Assembly (NCBI RefSeq): GCF_002812705.1
Contig: NZ_CP025030.1
Location: 3,534,001-3,598,000, forward strand
Direction: 5' to 3'
Length of the DNA: 64,000 bases
DNA from: Achromobacter spanius
GTDB taxonomy: Bacteria > Pseudomonadota > Gammaproteobacteria > Burkholderiales > Burkholderiaceae_B
Shown: positions 29,129 to 36,395 of the stretch, piece after piece
How positions within the stretch are numbered: position 1 is the stretch's first letter
Layout of the letters: every line of letters starts with the position of its first letter
Made by a program: the position numbers and the translations under genes
Notes under the pieces: generated by a model
Databases searched by the model: none
What the model was told of the DNA's origin: nothing
The model's input: the letters and a program-made list of their open reading frames with translations, nothing else

Positions 29129-29572
29129 TCACTTCACCTTGGCAATACCCGCTGGCGCGTCCAGCGCGGCGGGCGTTGCCAATCGGTTCATTCTTCCCCC
29201 TTGCTCTACCGTTACGGCGTCGACCGCGATATCGCGTAGCACGATGCCTGGCGCCACTTCGGCGCCCGTGCGCCACGCCAAGGGCGGGCCACCGTCCACG
29301 CTGAGCACCGCCGCGCCATCCGGGCCGGCCGCGATCAGGCCCAGCACGCTTATCTGCGTGCGCATCACTTCATCCTTTCCAAACCATAGCGCCACGGGCG
29401 TATTGTCGGCCGCGCGCGGCGGGGCCGCCGATACGGCGGGTGGCAACGCGCCTGGACGCGGGGCCAGCAATATCGACCCCCACACGCCCACGCCCGCGGC
29501 CAGCGCCAGTACGGCAAGAACACGCAGCGCGGCGGGTGCGGAAGGCAGGGAAGGGCGCAAGGAAATGGGCAT
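29129..29572 (-). CDS. gspC: GspC-like type II secretion protein, separated from the main cluster
   Basis: A 147-residue protein with an N-terminal membrane anchor (about 15-37, LRVLAVLALAAGVGVWGSILL), a Pro/Ala-rich linker and a domain resembling the GspC homology region. ALWFGKD, ISVLGLIAAGPDGAAVLSVD and the VAPGIVLRDIAVDAVTVEQ segment follow the pattern of that beta-domain. There is no PDZ or coiled-coil C-terminus, so it is a short form. It lies 5 kb from gspG on the same strand, which would be its usual upstream position if the catabolic block 24148-28887 were removed. GspC links the inner platform to the secretin, and the main cluster lacks this component. Confidence 0.75.
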   Translation of the reverse strand: MPISLRPSLPSAPAALRVLAVLALAAGVGVWGSILLAPRPGALPPAVSAAPPRAADNTPVALWFGKDEVMRTQISVLGLIAAGPDGAAVLSVDGGPPLAWRTGAEVAPGIVLRDIAVDAVTVEQGGRMNRLATPAALDAPAGIAKVK

Positions 29573-29626
29573 GGGTGTACAGCAGCGGCTACGGTGTCGG
29601 GAAACGAGGGGCAGGGAATGCGCCCG

Positions 29627-29660
29627 ACTATAGCGAGGCTACGTGACAATTACGCGATAA
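29627..29660 (-). promoter_or_regulatory. PhoB-type promoter of the gspC-like gene
   Basis: On the minus strand, TTATCGC-GTAA-TTGTCAC is followed by exactly ten bases and TATAGT. The second half-site, spacer and -10 have the same arrangement as the classical E. coli phoA promoter (TTGTCAC, ten bases, TATAGT). The first half-site is weak (three of seven). Transcription would start about 50 bases before the gspC start codon. Confidence 0.55.
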
Positions 29661-29777
29661 GGTCGCAATGCCGGCGCAATATCGCAGCAACACAGCAGCC
29701 CCCCCCGCACGCCAACGCAACCTCCCTGCACCAACACGGCAACCCCGCGCCCCCCGATTCAGCTTCCCTACAGTTTT

Positions 29778-29811
29778 TTGTCATTCCGCCTACACGGCGC
29801 GTCTCTAGCAT
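29778..29811 (+). promoter_or_regulatory. PhoB-type promoter of the first phoX gene
   Basis: TTGTCAT-TCCG-CCTACAC, ten bases, then TAGCAT. The 7-4-7-10 layout matches PhoB promoters; the first half is nearly perfect and the second keeps C..CAC. It lies 57 bases before the phoX start and, with the divergent gspC promoter, occupies the 295-base region between the two genes. The rest of that region (29661-29777) is C-rich and shows nothing else. Confidence 0.5.
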
Positions 29812-29867
29812 GCGGACACGCTCAGGTTCAACGCTTGGGCATCCATACGAACCAACAGGGAAACCGC

Positions 29868-31817
29868 ATGCAAGACATGAATCAAGCCAATCGCCGCCGA
29901 CTGCTGAAGATGCTGGGAGGCGCGCCGATGCTGCCGATCGGCGGCGTCAGCATGGCGGCGTTGCTGGCCGGCTGTAATTCGAGCGATGACGATGACGACG
30001 CGGTTGCCTCGCCGCCCGCCGCGCCGGTCACCTTCACGTCGGCGTCATTCACGTCCATGCCCGCGCCCACGCTGGCCAACCCGGAACTGATGGCCCGCAC
30101 CACGGTGAGTTCGGCCATGAACCTGGCGTTCAGCGATGGCTCCAAGCGCACCGTCGAGCTGGGCTACGAGCCGTTCTTCATCACGGGCGACAACGTGCCC
30201 GACGGCAAGGGTGGCGTCGCCATTGCCGGGGGTTACTTCAACCTGGCCGGCGCGCCCATCATGGACAACTCGGTACCCGCGAAGGCGCGCCAGTTTTTCT
30301 CGAACTGTCCGGACGGCACGTCGTTGCTGGCGCTGTCGGCCCCCACCACGGTGCCGGGCGTGGCGGGCAATGCCGTCTATGCGGTGGTGCAGTTCGAATA
30401 CCAATCGGTGGACCAGGCCGGCAACGACATGTATGGCTTGCTGCCGTCGCCCATCGCCGTGTTGACGCTGTCGCAAGACCCCAATACGGGCAAGCTCAGC
30501 CTGGTCAAGTACAGCAACGTGGACACCTCGTCGGTGCACGGGCTGTGGATCACCTGCGGCGCCAGCCTGTCGCCGTGGGGCACGCACCTGTCCAGCGAAG
30601 AGTACGAGCCGGACGCGACGACGGCGGTCGGCTCGGCCTCGTTCCAGGCCTATAGCAACAACGTCTATGGCGACCCCAACAAGGCCAACCCCTACCACTA
30701 CGGCCACATGCCGGAAGTGACGGTGCACCCCGATGGCACCGGCACCATCAAGAAGCACTACTGCATGGGCCGCATCTCGCACGAGTTGGTGCAGGTCATG
30801 CCCGACGAGCGCACCGCGCTGATGGGCGACGACGCCACCAATGGCGGCCTGTTCATGTTCGTGGCCGACCGCAAGGCCGACCTGTCGGCCGGCACGCTGT
30901 ACGTGGCAAAGTGGACGCAAACCTCGGGCACGGGCCCGGGCGCCGGCACGCTGAGCTGGATCAAGCTGGGCCACGCCACCAGCGCCGAGGTCAAGGAACT
31001 GGCCGACCAGCTTACCGCCGCCGACATCATGGACGTGCGCACGGCCGACCCCGGCGATGCTTCCTTCACGAAGATCCGCTACAGCGGCAAGAACAACTGG
31101 GTCAAGCTGCAACCGGGCCGCCGCCAGGCCGCGGCCTTTCTGGAAACGCACCGCTATGCGGCGCTGGTGGGCGGCTCGCTGGCCTTCACCAAGATGGAAG
31201 GCACCACCGTCAACATCAAGGACAAGATCGCATACAGCGCGATGTCGCGGATTGAATCGTCCATGACGGACGGCCTGGTCGCGGGCTTCAAGGTCGAAGC
31301 CAATTCCGCCGGCGCGGTGTATCAACTGCACCTGAAAGCGGGGCAGGTGGATACCGACGGCGGTGTCATCGACAGCGAATGGGTGCCGGTGGACATGGCC
31401 GCCGTGACCGAGCTGATCGGCAAGCCGCTGGCCACGCCGGATGCGCTGGGCAACACGCACAACGCCGATTTTGTGTCCAACCCCGATAACCTGAAGTTCT
31501 CGGAAAAGCTGCGCACCTTGTTCGTGGGCGAAGACAGTGGCGGCCACGTCAACAATTTCATGTGGGCCTACAACGTCGACACCAAGGCCTTGTCGCGTCT
31601 GCTGTCCTGCCCGGTGGCGGCGGAATCCACCGGTTTGCAGGCGGTGGATGAAATCAATGGCTGGACCTACATCATGAGCAACTTCCAGCACCCGGGCGAC
31701 TGGGGCAGCGTGCACGCCGTGGTGCGACCCACGCTGGAACCGCTGATCAAGGCCAACTACAAGGACGGCTTTGGCGCGGCGGTGGGTTACCTGACGGGCG
31801 TGAAGATCGGCGCATAA
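29868..31817 (+). CDS. PhoX-like (DUF839) phosphatase, Tat-exported putative lipoprotein
   Basis: A 649-residue exported protein of the PhoX/DUF839 family, whose characterised members are calcium/iron-dependent alkaline phosphatases. The signal peptide has a twin-arginine motif (NRRRLLKML) and ends in a lipobox (LLAGC, Cys36) followed by an Asp-rich stretch. Family features include THLSSEEYEPDA, MGRISHELVQVMPDERTALM, GDDATNGGLFMFVADRK and LLSCPVAAESTGLQAVDEI. The ATG at 29868 has AGGG upstream. It opens the run of exported phosphorus enzymes and faces the gspC-like gene, so secretion by the type II system is an attractive inference. Confidence 0.88.
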   Translation: MQDMNQANRRRLLKMLGGAPMLPIGGVSMAALLAGCNSSDDDDDAVASPPAAPVTFTSASFTSMPAPTLANPELMARTTVSSAMNLAFSDGSKRTVELGYEPFFITGDNVPDGKGGVAIAGGYFNLAGAPIMDNSVPAKARQFFSNCPDGTSLLALSAPTTVPGVAGNAVYAVVQFEYQSVDQAGNDMYGLLPSPIAVLTLSQDPNTGKLSLVKYSNVDTSSVHGLWITCGASLSPWGTHLSSEEYEPDATTAVGSASFQAYSNNVYGDPNKANPYHYGHMPEVTVHPDGTGTIKKHYCMGRISHELVQVMPDERTALMGDDATNGGLFMFVADRKADLSAGTLYVAKWTQTSGTGPGAGTLSWIKLGHATSAEVKELADQLTAADIMDVRTADPGDASFTKIRYSGKNNWVKLQPGRRQAAAFLETHRYAALVGGSLAFTKMEGTTVNIKDKIAYSAMSRIESSMTDGLVAGFKVEANSAGAVYQLHLKAGQVDTDGGVIDSEWVPVDMAAVTELIGKPLATPDALGNTHNADFVSNPDNLKFSEKLRTLFVGEDSGGHVNNFMWAYNVDTKALSRLLSCPVAAESTGLQAVDEINGWTYIMSNFQHPGDWGSVHAVVRPTLEPLIKANYKDGFGAAVGYLTGVKIGA

Positions 31818-31862
31818 GCAAGCGCTAGTTGCGTCGGCTTGATGGCTGACGTTGCAGAGCAG

Positions 31863-31884
31863 GGGGACCGGTTCGCCGGTCCCC
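31863..31884. other. UUCG-loop hairpin between the tandem phoX genes
   Basis: GGGGACCGG and CCGGTCCCC form a nine-base-pair stem closed by TTCG, a very stable tetraloop. There is no T tract. It probably protects the 3' end of the first phoX mRNA or attenuates read-through. The remainder of 31818-32109 shows no gene. Confidence 0.6.
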
Positions 31885-32109
31885 TATGCACGTCTGGCAT
31901 CAGTACCAGCGGGCATCAGTACTTACGGGAATCATTTCTCAGGTGTAACGCCGGCCATGCCACTGCCGGCTGGCTCCTACACTCGGCGGCGTCAGGCTTG
32001 CCTGATGTGTTTGATGTGTCTTCCGGCATGCGCTCCGGTGCGCGGTCGCGCGAGGCCAGTGCGCGCATGGCCGGTTCGTTGTTGGGTGTTTGAACCTGGG
32101 AGCGTTCAC

Positions 32110-34059
32110 ATGAAAAATCCTGACCACACTGATCGTCGCCGGCTGCTCAAGATGCTGGGCAGCGCGCCGATGTTGCCGCTGGGCAGTGCGGCGCTGGCTG
32201 GCTTGCTGTCCTCGCCTCATGCGTCGGCGGCCACCACCACGCGATCCGCCGAATTCCTGTCCGCCGAGTTCATATCCATGCCCGCGCCGGGCTTGTCGGA
32301 TCCGGCGGGCATGGCGCGCACCACGGTGGAATCGGCGATGGAACTTGTCTTTGCCAACGGCACGCGGCGGCGCGTGCAACTGGGCTACGAAGCGTTCTTC
32401 ATGACGGGCGACCAAGTGCCCGATGGCAAGGGTGGCACCGTGCTGGCGGGCGGCTACGTCGACATCAACGGCAAGCCCATCCTGGATACCTCCGTGCCCA
32501 AGCGCGCACGGCCGTTTTTTTCAGACTGCCCGGATGGCATGTCGCTGTTGACGCTGGCCCGGCCCGCCGGCGAGGCCGACGGCGCAACCGGCCCACCGGA
32601 GGCCACCGTGTACGCGGTGGTGCAGTTTGAATACCTGTCGCGCAACCAGGCGGGCGTCGACATGTGGAGGCACCTGCCATCGCCGATTGCCGTGCTGACC
32701 CTGGCGCAAGACTTGCAGACCGGCACACTGCGTCTGGTGCGTTACTGCAATGTGGATACCGCGCCGGTGCATGGCCTGTGGGTCACCTGCGGGGCCAGCC
32801 TGTCGCCGTGGAACACGCATTTGTCCAGCGAGGAATACGAGCCCGACGCGACCACCGCGCGCGACGCGCCTTGGTTCCGGGCGTTCAGCCGCCACCTGTA
32901 TGGTGACGCGCGCCGCGCCAACCCGTATCACTATGGCCATCTGCCGGAAGTGACGGTGCACGCGGACGGCACGGGCAGCATCAAGAAGCACTACTGCATG
33001 GGCCGCATCTCGCACGAGCTGGTGCAGATCATGCCCGACCAGCGCACCGCGTTGATGGGGGATGACGCCACCAATGGCGGCCTGTTCATGTTCGTGGCCG
33101 ATCGCAAGGCGGACTTGTCTTCGGGCACGCTCTACGTGGCCCACTGGATGCAGACGTCGGGAGTGGGGCCGGGCGCGGCGGCGCTGCGCTGGATACGGCT
33201 GGGCCATGCCACCAGCGCCGAGGTCAAGGACATGGCGGACGAACTGGTCGCTGCCGACATCATGGACGTGCGCACGGTCGACCCCGTGGATACGCGCTAC
33301 ACCCACATCCGCTTTGACGGCAAGGACAACTGGGTTCGGCTGAAACCGGGCCGCCGCCAGGCCGCGGCCTTTCTGGAAACGCACCGCTATGCCGCGCTGG
33401 CGGGCGGCACGCTGGCCTTCACCAAGATGGAAGGCACCACCGTGAACGCGCGCGACAAGATCGCGTACACCGCCATGGCGCACATCGAAACGTCCATGGT
33501 CGATGGCACGTCGCCGCACCTGCGCGTGGAAGGGCCGGACGCGGGCGCGGTCTATCAATTGCACCTGCAAGGCGCGCAGTCGGACACCGACGGCGTCGCC
33601 ATCGACAGCGACTGGGTGCCGGTGGACATGGCGGCCGTGCCCGAACTGGTGGGCGCGCTGCTGGCCGCGCCCGACGCGCTGGGCAACCGCCATCGAAGCG
33701 ACTGCATATCGAACCCCGACAACCTGAAGTTCTCGGAAAAGCTGCGCACCTTGTTCATAGGCGAAGACAGCATGGGCCGCGTGAACAGCTTCCTGTGGGC
33801 GTTCAACGTGGACACGCGCGTGTTGTCGCGCCTGCTGTCTTGTCCGGTCGCCGCCGAATCCACGGGCCTGCACGCGGTGGACGACATCAATGGCTGGACC
33901 TACATCACCAGCAACTTCCAGCACACGGCGGACTGGAACGACGTGCATGACGTGGTGCGGCCCGTGCTGGAGCCGCTGGTCAAGGCCAACTACAAGGACG
34001 GCGCGGGCGCGTCGGTCGGCTACCTGACGGGGGTGAGGATAGACGCCAAAGAATCCTGA
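32110..34059 (+). CDS. Second PhoX-like (DUF839) phosphatase, Tat-exported, not lipidated
   Basis: Also 649 residues and closely similar along its whole length to the preceding gene (shared runs such as KKHYCMGRISHELVQ, GDDATNGGLFMFVADRKADL and KPGRRQAAAFLETHRYAAL). The signal peptide has the same twin-arginine motif (DRRRLLKML) but ends SPHASAA with no lipobox cysteine, so the mature protein should be soluble. It is a tandem duplicate that has diverged in anchoring. GGGAG precedes the ATG at 32110. Confidence 0.88.
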   Translation: MKNPDHTDRRRLLKMLGSAPMLPLGSAALAGLLSSPHASAATTTRSAEFLSAEFISMPAPGLSDPAGMARTTVESAMELVFANGTRRRVQLGYEAFFMTGDQVPDGKGGTVLAGGYVDINGKPILDTSVPKRARPFFSDCPDGMSLLTLARPAGEADGATGPPEATVYAVVQFEYLSRNQAGVDMWRHLPSPIAVLTLAQDLQTGTLRLVRYCNVDTAPVHGLWVTCGASLSPWNTHLSSEEYEPDATTARDAPWFRAFSRHLYGDARRANPYHYGHLPEVTVHADGTGSIKKHYCMGRISHELVQIMPDQRTALMGDDATNGGLFMFVADRKADLSSGTLYVAHWMQTSGVGPGAAALRWIRLGHATSAEVKDMADELVAADIMDVRTVDPVDTRYTHIRFDGKDNWVRLKPGRRQAAAFLETHRYAALAGGTLAFTKMEGTTVNARDKIAYTAMAHIETSMVDGTSPHLRVEGPDAGAVYQLHLQGAQSDTDGVAIDSDWVPVDMAAVPELVGALLAAPDALGNRHRSDCISNPDNLKFSEKLRTLFIGEDSMGRVNSFLWAFNVDTRVLSRLLSCPVAAESTGLHAVDDINGWTYITSNFQHTADWNDVHDVVRPVLEPLVKANYKDGAGASVGYLTGVRIDAKES

Positions 34060-34085
34060 TTCGTCGATCAATCTTTCTGGCCTTG

Positions 34086-34103
34086 CCTTCATGGACCTTT
34101 CAC
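34086..34103 (+). promoter_or_regulatory. Candidate Pho box before the phosphodiesterase-like lipoprotein gene
   Basis: CCTTCAT-GGAC-CTTTCAC matches the two CTGTCAT/C half-sites at 11 of 14 positions in the correct 11-base register. Ten bases on, CACTAT is a poor -10. It lies 56 bases before the start codon of the downstream gene. Confidence 0.45.
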
Positions 34104-34158
34104 GTTCGCCCGCCACTATGTGCGCAGCGGAAACTGTTCCTGAAACGAGAAGGCAAGC

Positions 34159-36162
34159 ATGAAAGCGATGGATTGGAGAAGATGGTGCGCCATGTTGCTG
34201 GCCACCAGCGCGTTGGCGGGCTGTGGCGGCGACGATGACGACGCCGACACACCGCCGCCGACGCAACCGCCGGTGACCGAACCGGGGCCGGCGACCACCG
34301 ACAAAGTCTTGTTCATCGGCGTTGATGGCCTGACGTATGACGCCATGCGACGAGGCGTCGCGGACAAGACACTTTCCAACATCGGCCAGTTGACGGCCAC
34401 GCGCGCCTGGACGGGCGGGGTAACGGGCGACGTCACCCAGCAGCCCACGCTGGCCGCGCCGGGCTGGGCCACCCTGTTGACCGGGCAGTGGGCGGACGTG
34501 CACGGCGTGCGTTCCAACGCGGCGGGCCAGTCGATGAAAGCGGCCAGCCTGTTCCAGCGCATCAAGACGGCGCACCCCGAGGCGCGCACGGCGGGCGCCT
34601 TCAATTCGTCTTTGCTGGCCGGCCTGGTCGGCAGCGACCGCGACGCCGGTTACCTGCAAGCCCTGACTGATTGCGCGGGCGTTGACGACTGCGTCGCCTC
34701 GCAAGCGCGTGACCGCATCACTGAAGGCTATGACGTGGTTGTTGCGCAGTTTGGCGCACCCGAACGCGCCGCGTCCGACAGCGGCTTTGGTGCCAACTAC
34801 AACGCCGTGATCCGTCAGACCGACGCGGCCATCGGCGTGCTGGCCAAGCAGATTGCCGACCGCCGCGCGGAACATCCCAACGAGAACTGGCTGATGGTGG
34901 TGGCGTCCAGCCACGGCCTGGGCAAGACCGGCGTGGCCGACGGCCTGCCGCTAGGGGCGAACAAGACCGTCTTTCTGGCCGCCAATCAACCGGCGCTGCT
35001 GGGCGGCAGCGCGGACGACGCGGCTTATGACGGTGTCTGGGACAACAACTGGTACGCGTTGCCCAGCGCCGCCGACGTGGCGCCCACCATGCTGGCGCAT
35101 GTGCACGCGTTGCCTGCCGACGGACAATACGACATGGCGGGCACGCCCTTGTCCGAACCGCTGGCGCTGCGTCGCCTGTCGACCCGCACGTCCATGGACA
35201 ACAAGACGGTGACGCTGTCCTGGGTGCGCGTGGGCGAACCCGTGGGCGACATCATCGTCAGCCGCGACGGTGTAGAGGTGGCGCGCCTGCCCGGCACGGA
35301 CACGGGCTACGCCGACACCGGCTTCACCTTCGATACCGAAGGCGTGCATACGCTGAACTACAGCGTGGCCACGGGCCGCGCCACCAGCGCCGCCCGCGCC
35401 ACGGTGGTGTATGCCAAGCCGGTCGAGCTGTTGGCGTCGCTGCGCACCGGCCTGACGATGCTGTTCCCCTTCGAAGGCAATGTGACCGATGCGGCCGCGG
35501 GCGGCGGTGTCATCACCCCGTATGACGGCGTGCAGGCGCCGGCGTTCGCCGATGCCGGCGTGTTCGGCAAGATGTTCAAGAACGAGCGCGGCACGGCCGC
35601 CCTGGGCGCCTTCAAGCTGGACTACCCGGCCGGCATGCTGGACAGCCTGCCCGTCTTCACGATCGGCTTCTGGTACCAGTCGGACGGCACGGCGAACGAC
35701 CGCTCGATCCTGGGCAACAAGGACTACAACTCCGGCGGCAATCCCGGCATCACCATTGCCCAGTGGGCCGGCCCCGAGCTGCGCTTCAACGTGGCGGGCG
35801 GCGGTGCTCGCGCCGACATCAACGGGCTGAAGTTCACACCGAACAAACCGGTCTACGTCGCCATGACCATCGACAAGCCCGCCAAGACCATGACGGCCTT
35901 CGTCTATGACAGCGAAATCGGCTTCCTGCGCCGCAACACGACCACGGGCACGGTCGACTTGGGGCTGGTGGCGGGCGTGTTCGGTCCGCACATCGGCCTG
36001 AATGAAGACGGCCGGGGCACTTACGGCATCTGCTGCGCGGGCACCAAGGGTGCGTACACCATGAATTTTGACGATCTGGCCTTCTGGTCGCGCGCATTGA
36101 CCGAGGACGAAGTGAAGTCCCTTGCGCTGTCCGGCAAGTCCGTTTCCGACCTGTTTCCCTGA
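34159..36162 (+). CDS. Lipoprotein with alkaline-phosphatase-superfamily (phosphodiesterase-like) and LamG-like domains
   Basis: A 667-residue lipoprotein: lipobox LAGC (Cys22), an Asp-rich then Thr/Pro linker, an AP-superfamily domain (about 48-310) and a C-terminal jelly-roll, LamG-like domain (about 430-660, MLFPFEGNVTDAA, FTIGFWYQSDG, MNFDDLAFWSRAL). The metal/nucleophile region FIGVDGLTYDAM (Asp56) and APGWATLLTG (Thr105) is intact. The usual SDHG motif reads SSHG (residues 250-253), and the D-x-x-G-H region reads DSGFG, so two expected metal ligands appear changed. It may bind rather than cleave, or use a different metal set. It lies in the phosphorus-enzyme run. Confidence 0.8.
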   Translation: MKAMDWRRWCAMLLATSALAGCGGDDDDADTPPPTQPPVTEPGPATTDKVLFIGVDGLTYDAMRRGVADKTLSNIGQLTATRAWTGGVTGDVTQQPTLAAPGWATLLTGQWADVHGVRSNAAGQSMKAASLFQRIKTAHPEARTAGAFNSSLLAGLVGSDRDAGYLQALTDCAGVDDCVASQARDRITEGYDVVVAQFGAPERAASDSGFGANYNAVIRQTDAAIGVLAKQIADRRAEHPNENWLMVVASSHGLGKTGVADGLPLGANKTVFLAANQPALLGGSADDAAYDGVWDNNWYALPSAADVAPTMLAHVHALPADGQYDMAGTPLSEPLALRRLSTRTSMDNKTVTLSWVRVGEPVGDIIVSRDGVEVARLPGTDTGYADTGFTFDTEGVHTLNYSVATGRATSAARATVVYAKPVELLASLRTGLTMLFPFEGNVTDAAAGGGVITPYDGVQAPAFADAGVFGKMFKNERGTAALGAFKLDYPAGMLDSLPVFTIGFWYQSDGTANDRSILGNKDYNSGGNPGITIAQWAGPELRFNVAGGGARADINGLKFTPNKPVYVAMTIDKPAKTMTAFVYDSEIGFLRRNTTTGTVDLGLVAGVFGPHIGLNEDGRGTYGICCAGTKGAYTMNFDDLAFWSRALTEDEVKSLALSGKSVSDLFP

Positions 36163-36183
36163 TGTTTCTAGGATAGAAAAGCC

Positions 36184-36360
36184 ATGAGCCATTCCCTGAT
36201 CTTGCGCGGCCTGCTGCGCGCCGGCGCGGTACTGATGCTGACCGTCACCCTGGCCGCCTGCGGCGGCGATGACGGCGACGACAGCACGACGCCGCCCGAC
36301 AACGGCGGCGGGACCGAAACGCCCACGCCCACCAAGCCCGAACTGCGTTGCGCCCCTTGA
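36184..36360 (+). CDS. 58-residue lipoprotein of unknown function
   Basis: A small complete gene between the phosphodiesterase-like gene and phospholipase C. It has a signal peptide ending LTVTLAAC (lipobox, Cys26), then CGGDDGDDSTTPP, a Thr/Pro-rich tail and the end PELRCAP with a second Cys. Its start lies 21 bases after the previous stop, with AGGA upstream. The Asp-rich, Thr/Pro-rich style resembles the N-terminus of the preceding lipoprotein, so it could be a truncated paralogue. The clean frame and position suggest it is expressed with its neighbours. Confidence 0.65.
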   Translation: MSHSLILRGLLRAGAVLMLTVTLAACGGDDGDDSTTPPDNGGGTETPTPTKPELRCAP

Positions 36361-36395
36361 AGCGCGCTCCCTACCGAGTCATAGGAAACCCATCC

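Noticed and set aside
32521..34914. 797-codon open frame opposite the second phoX gene and its neighbour
   Set aside because: Spans two real genes and their gap in antisense; no start signal or domain.
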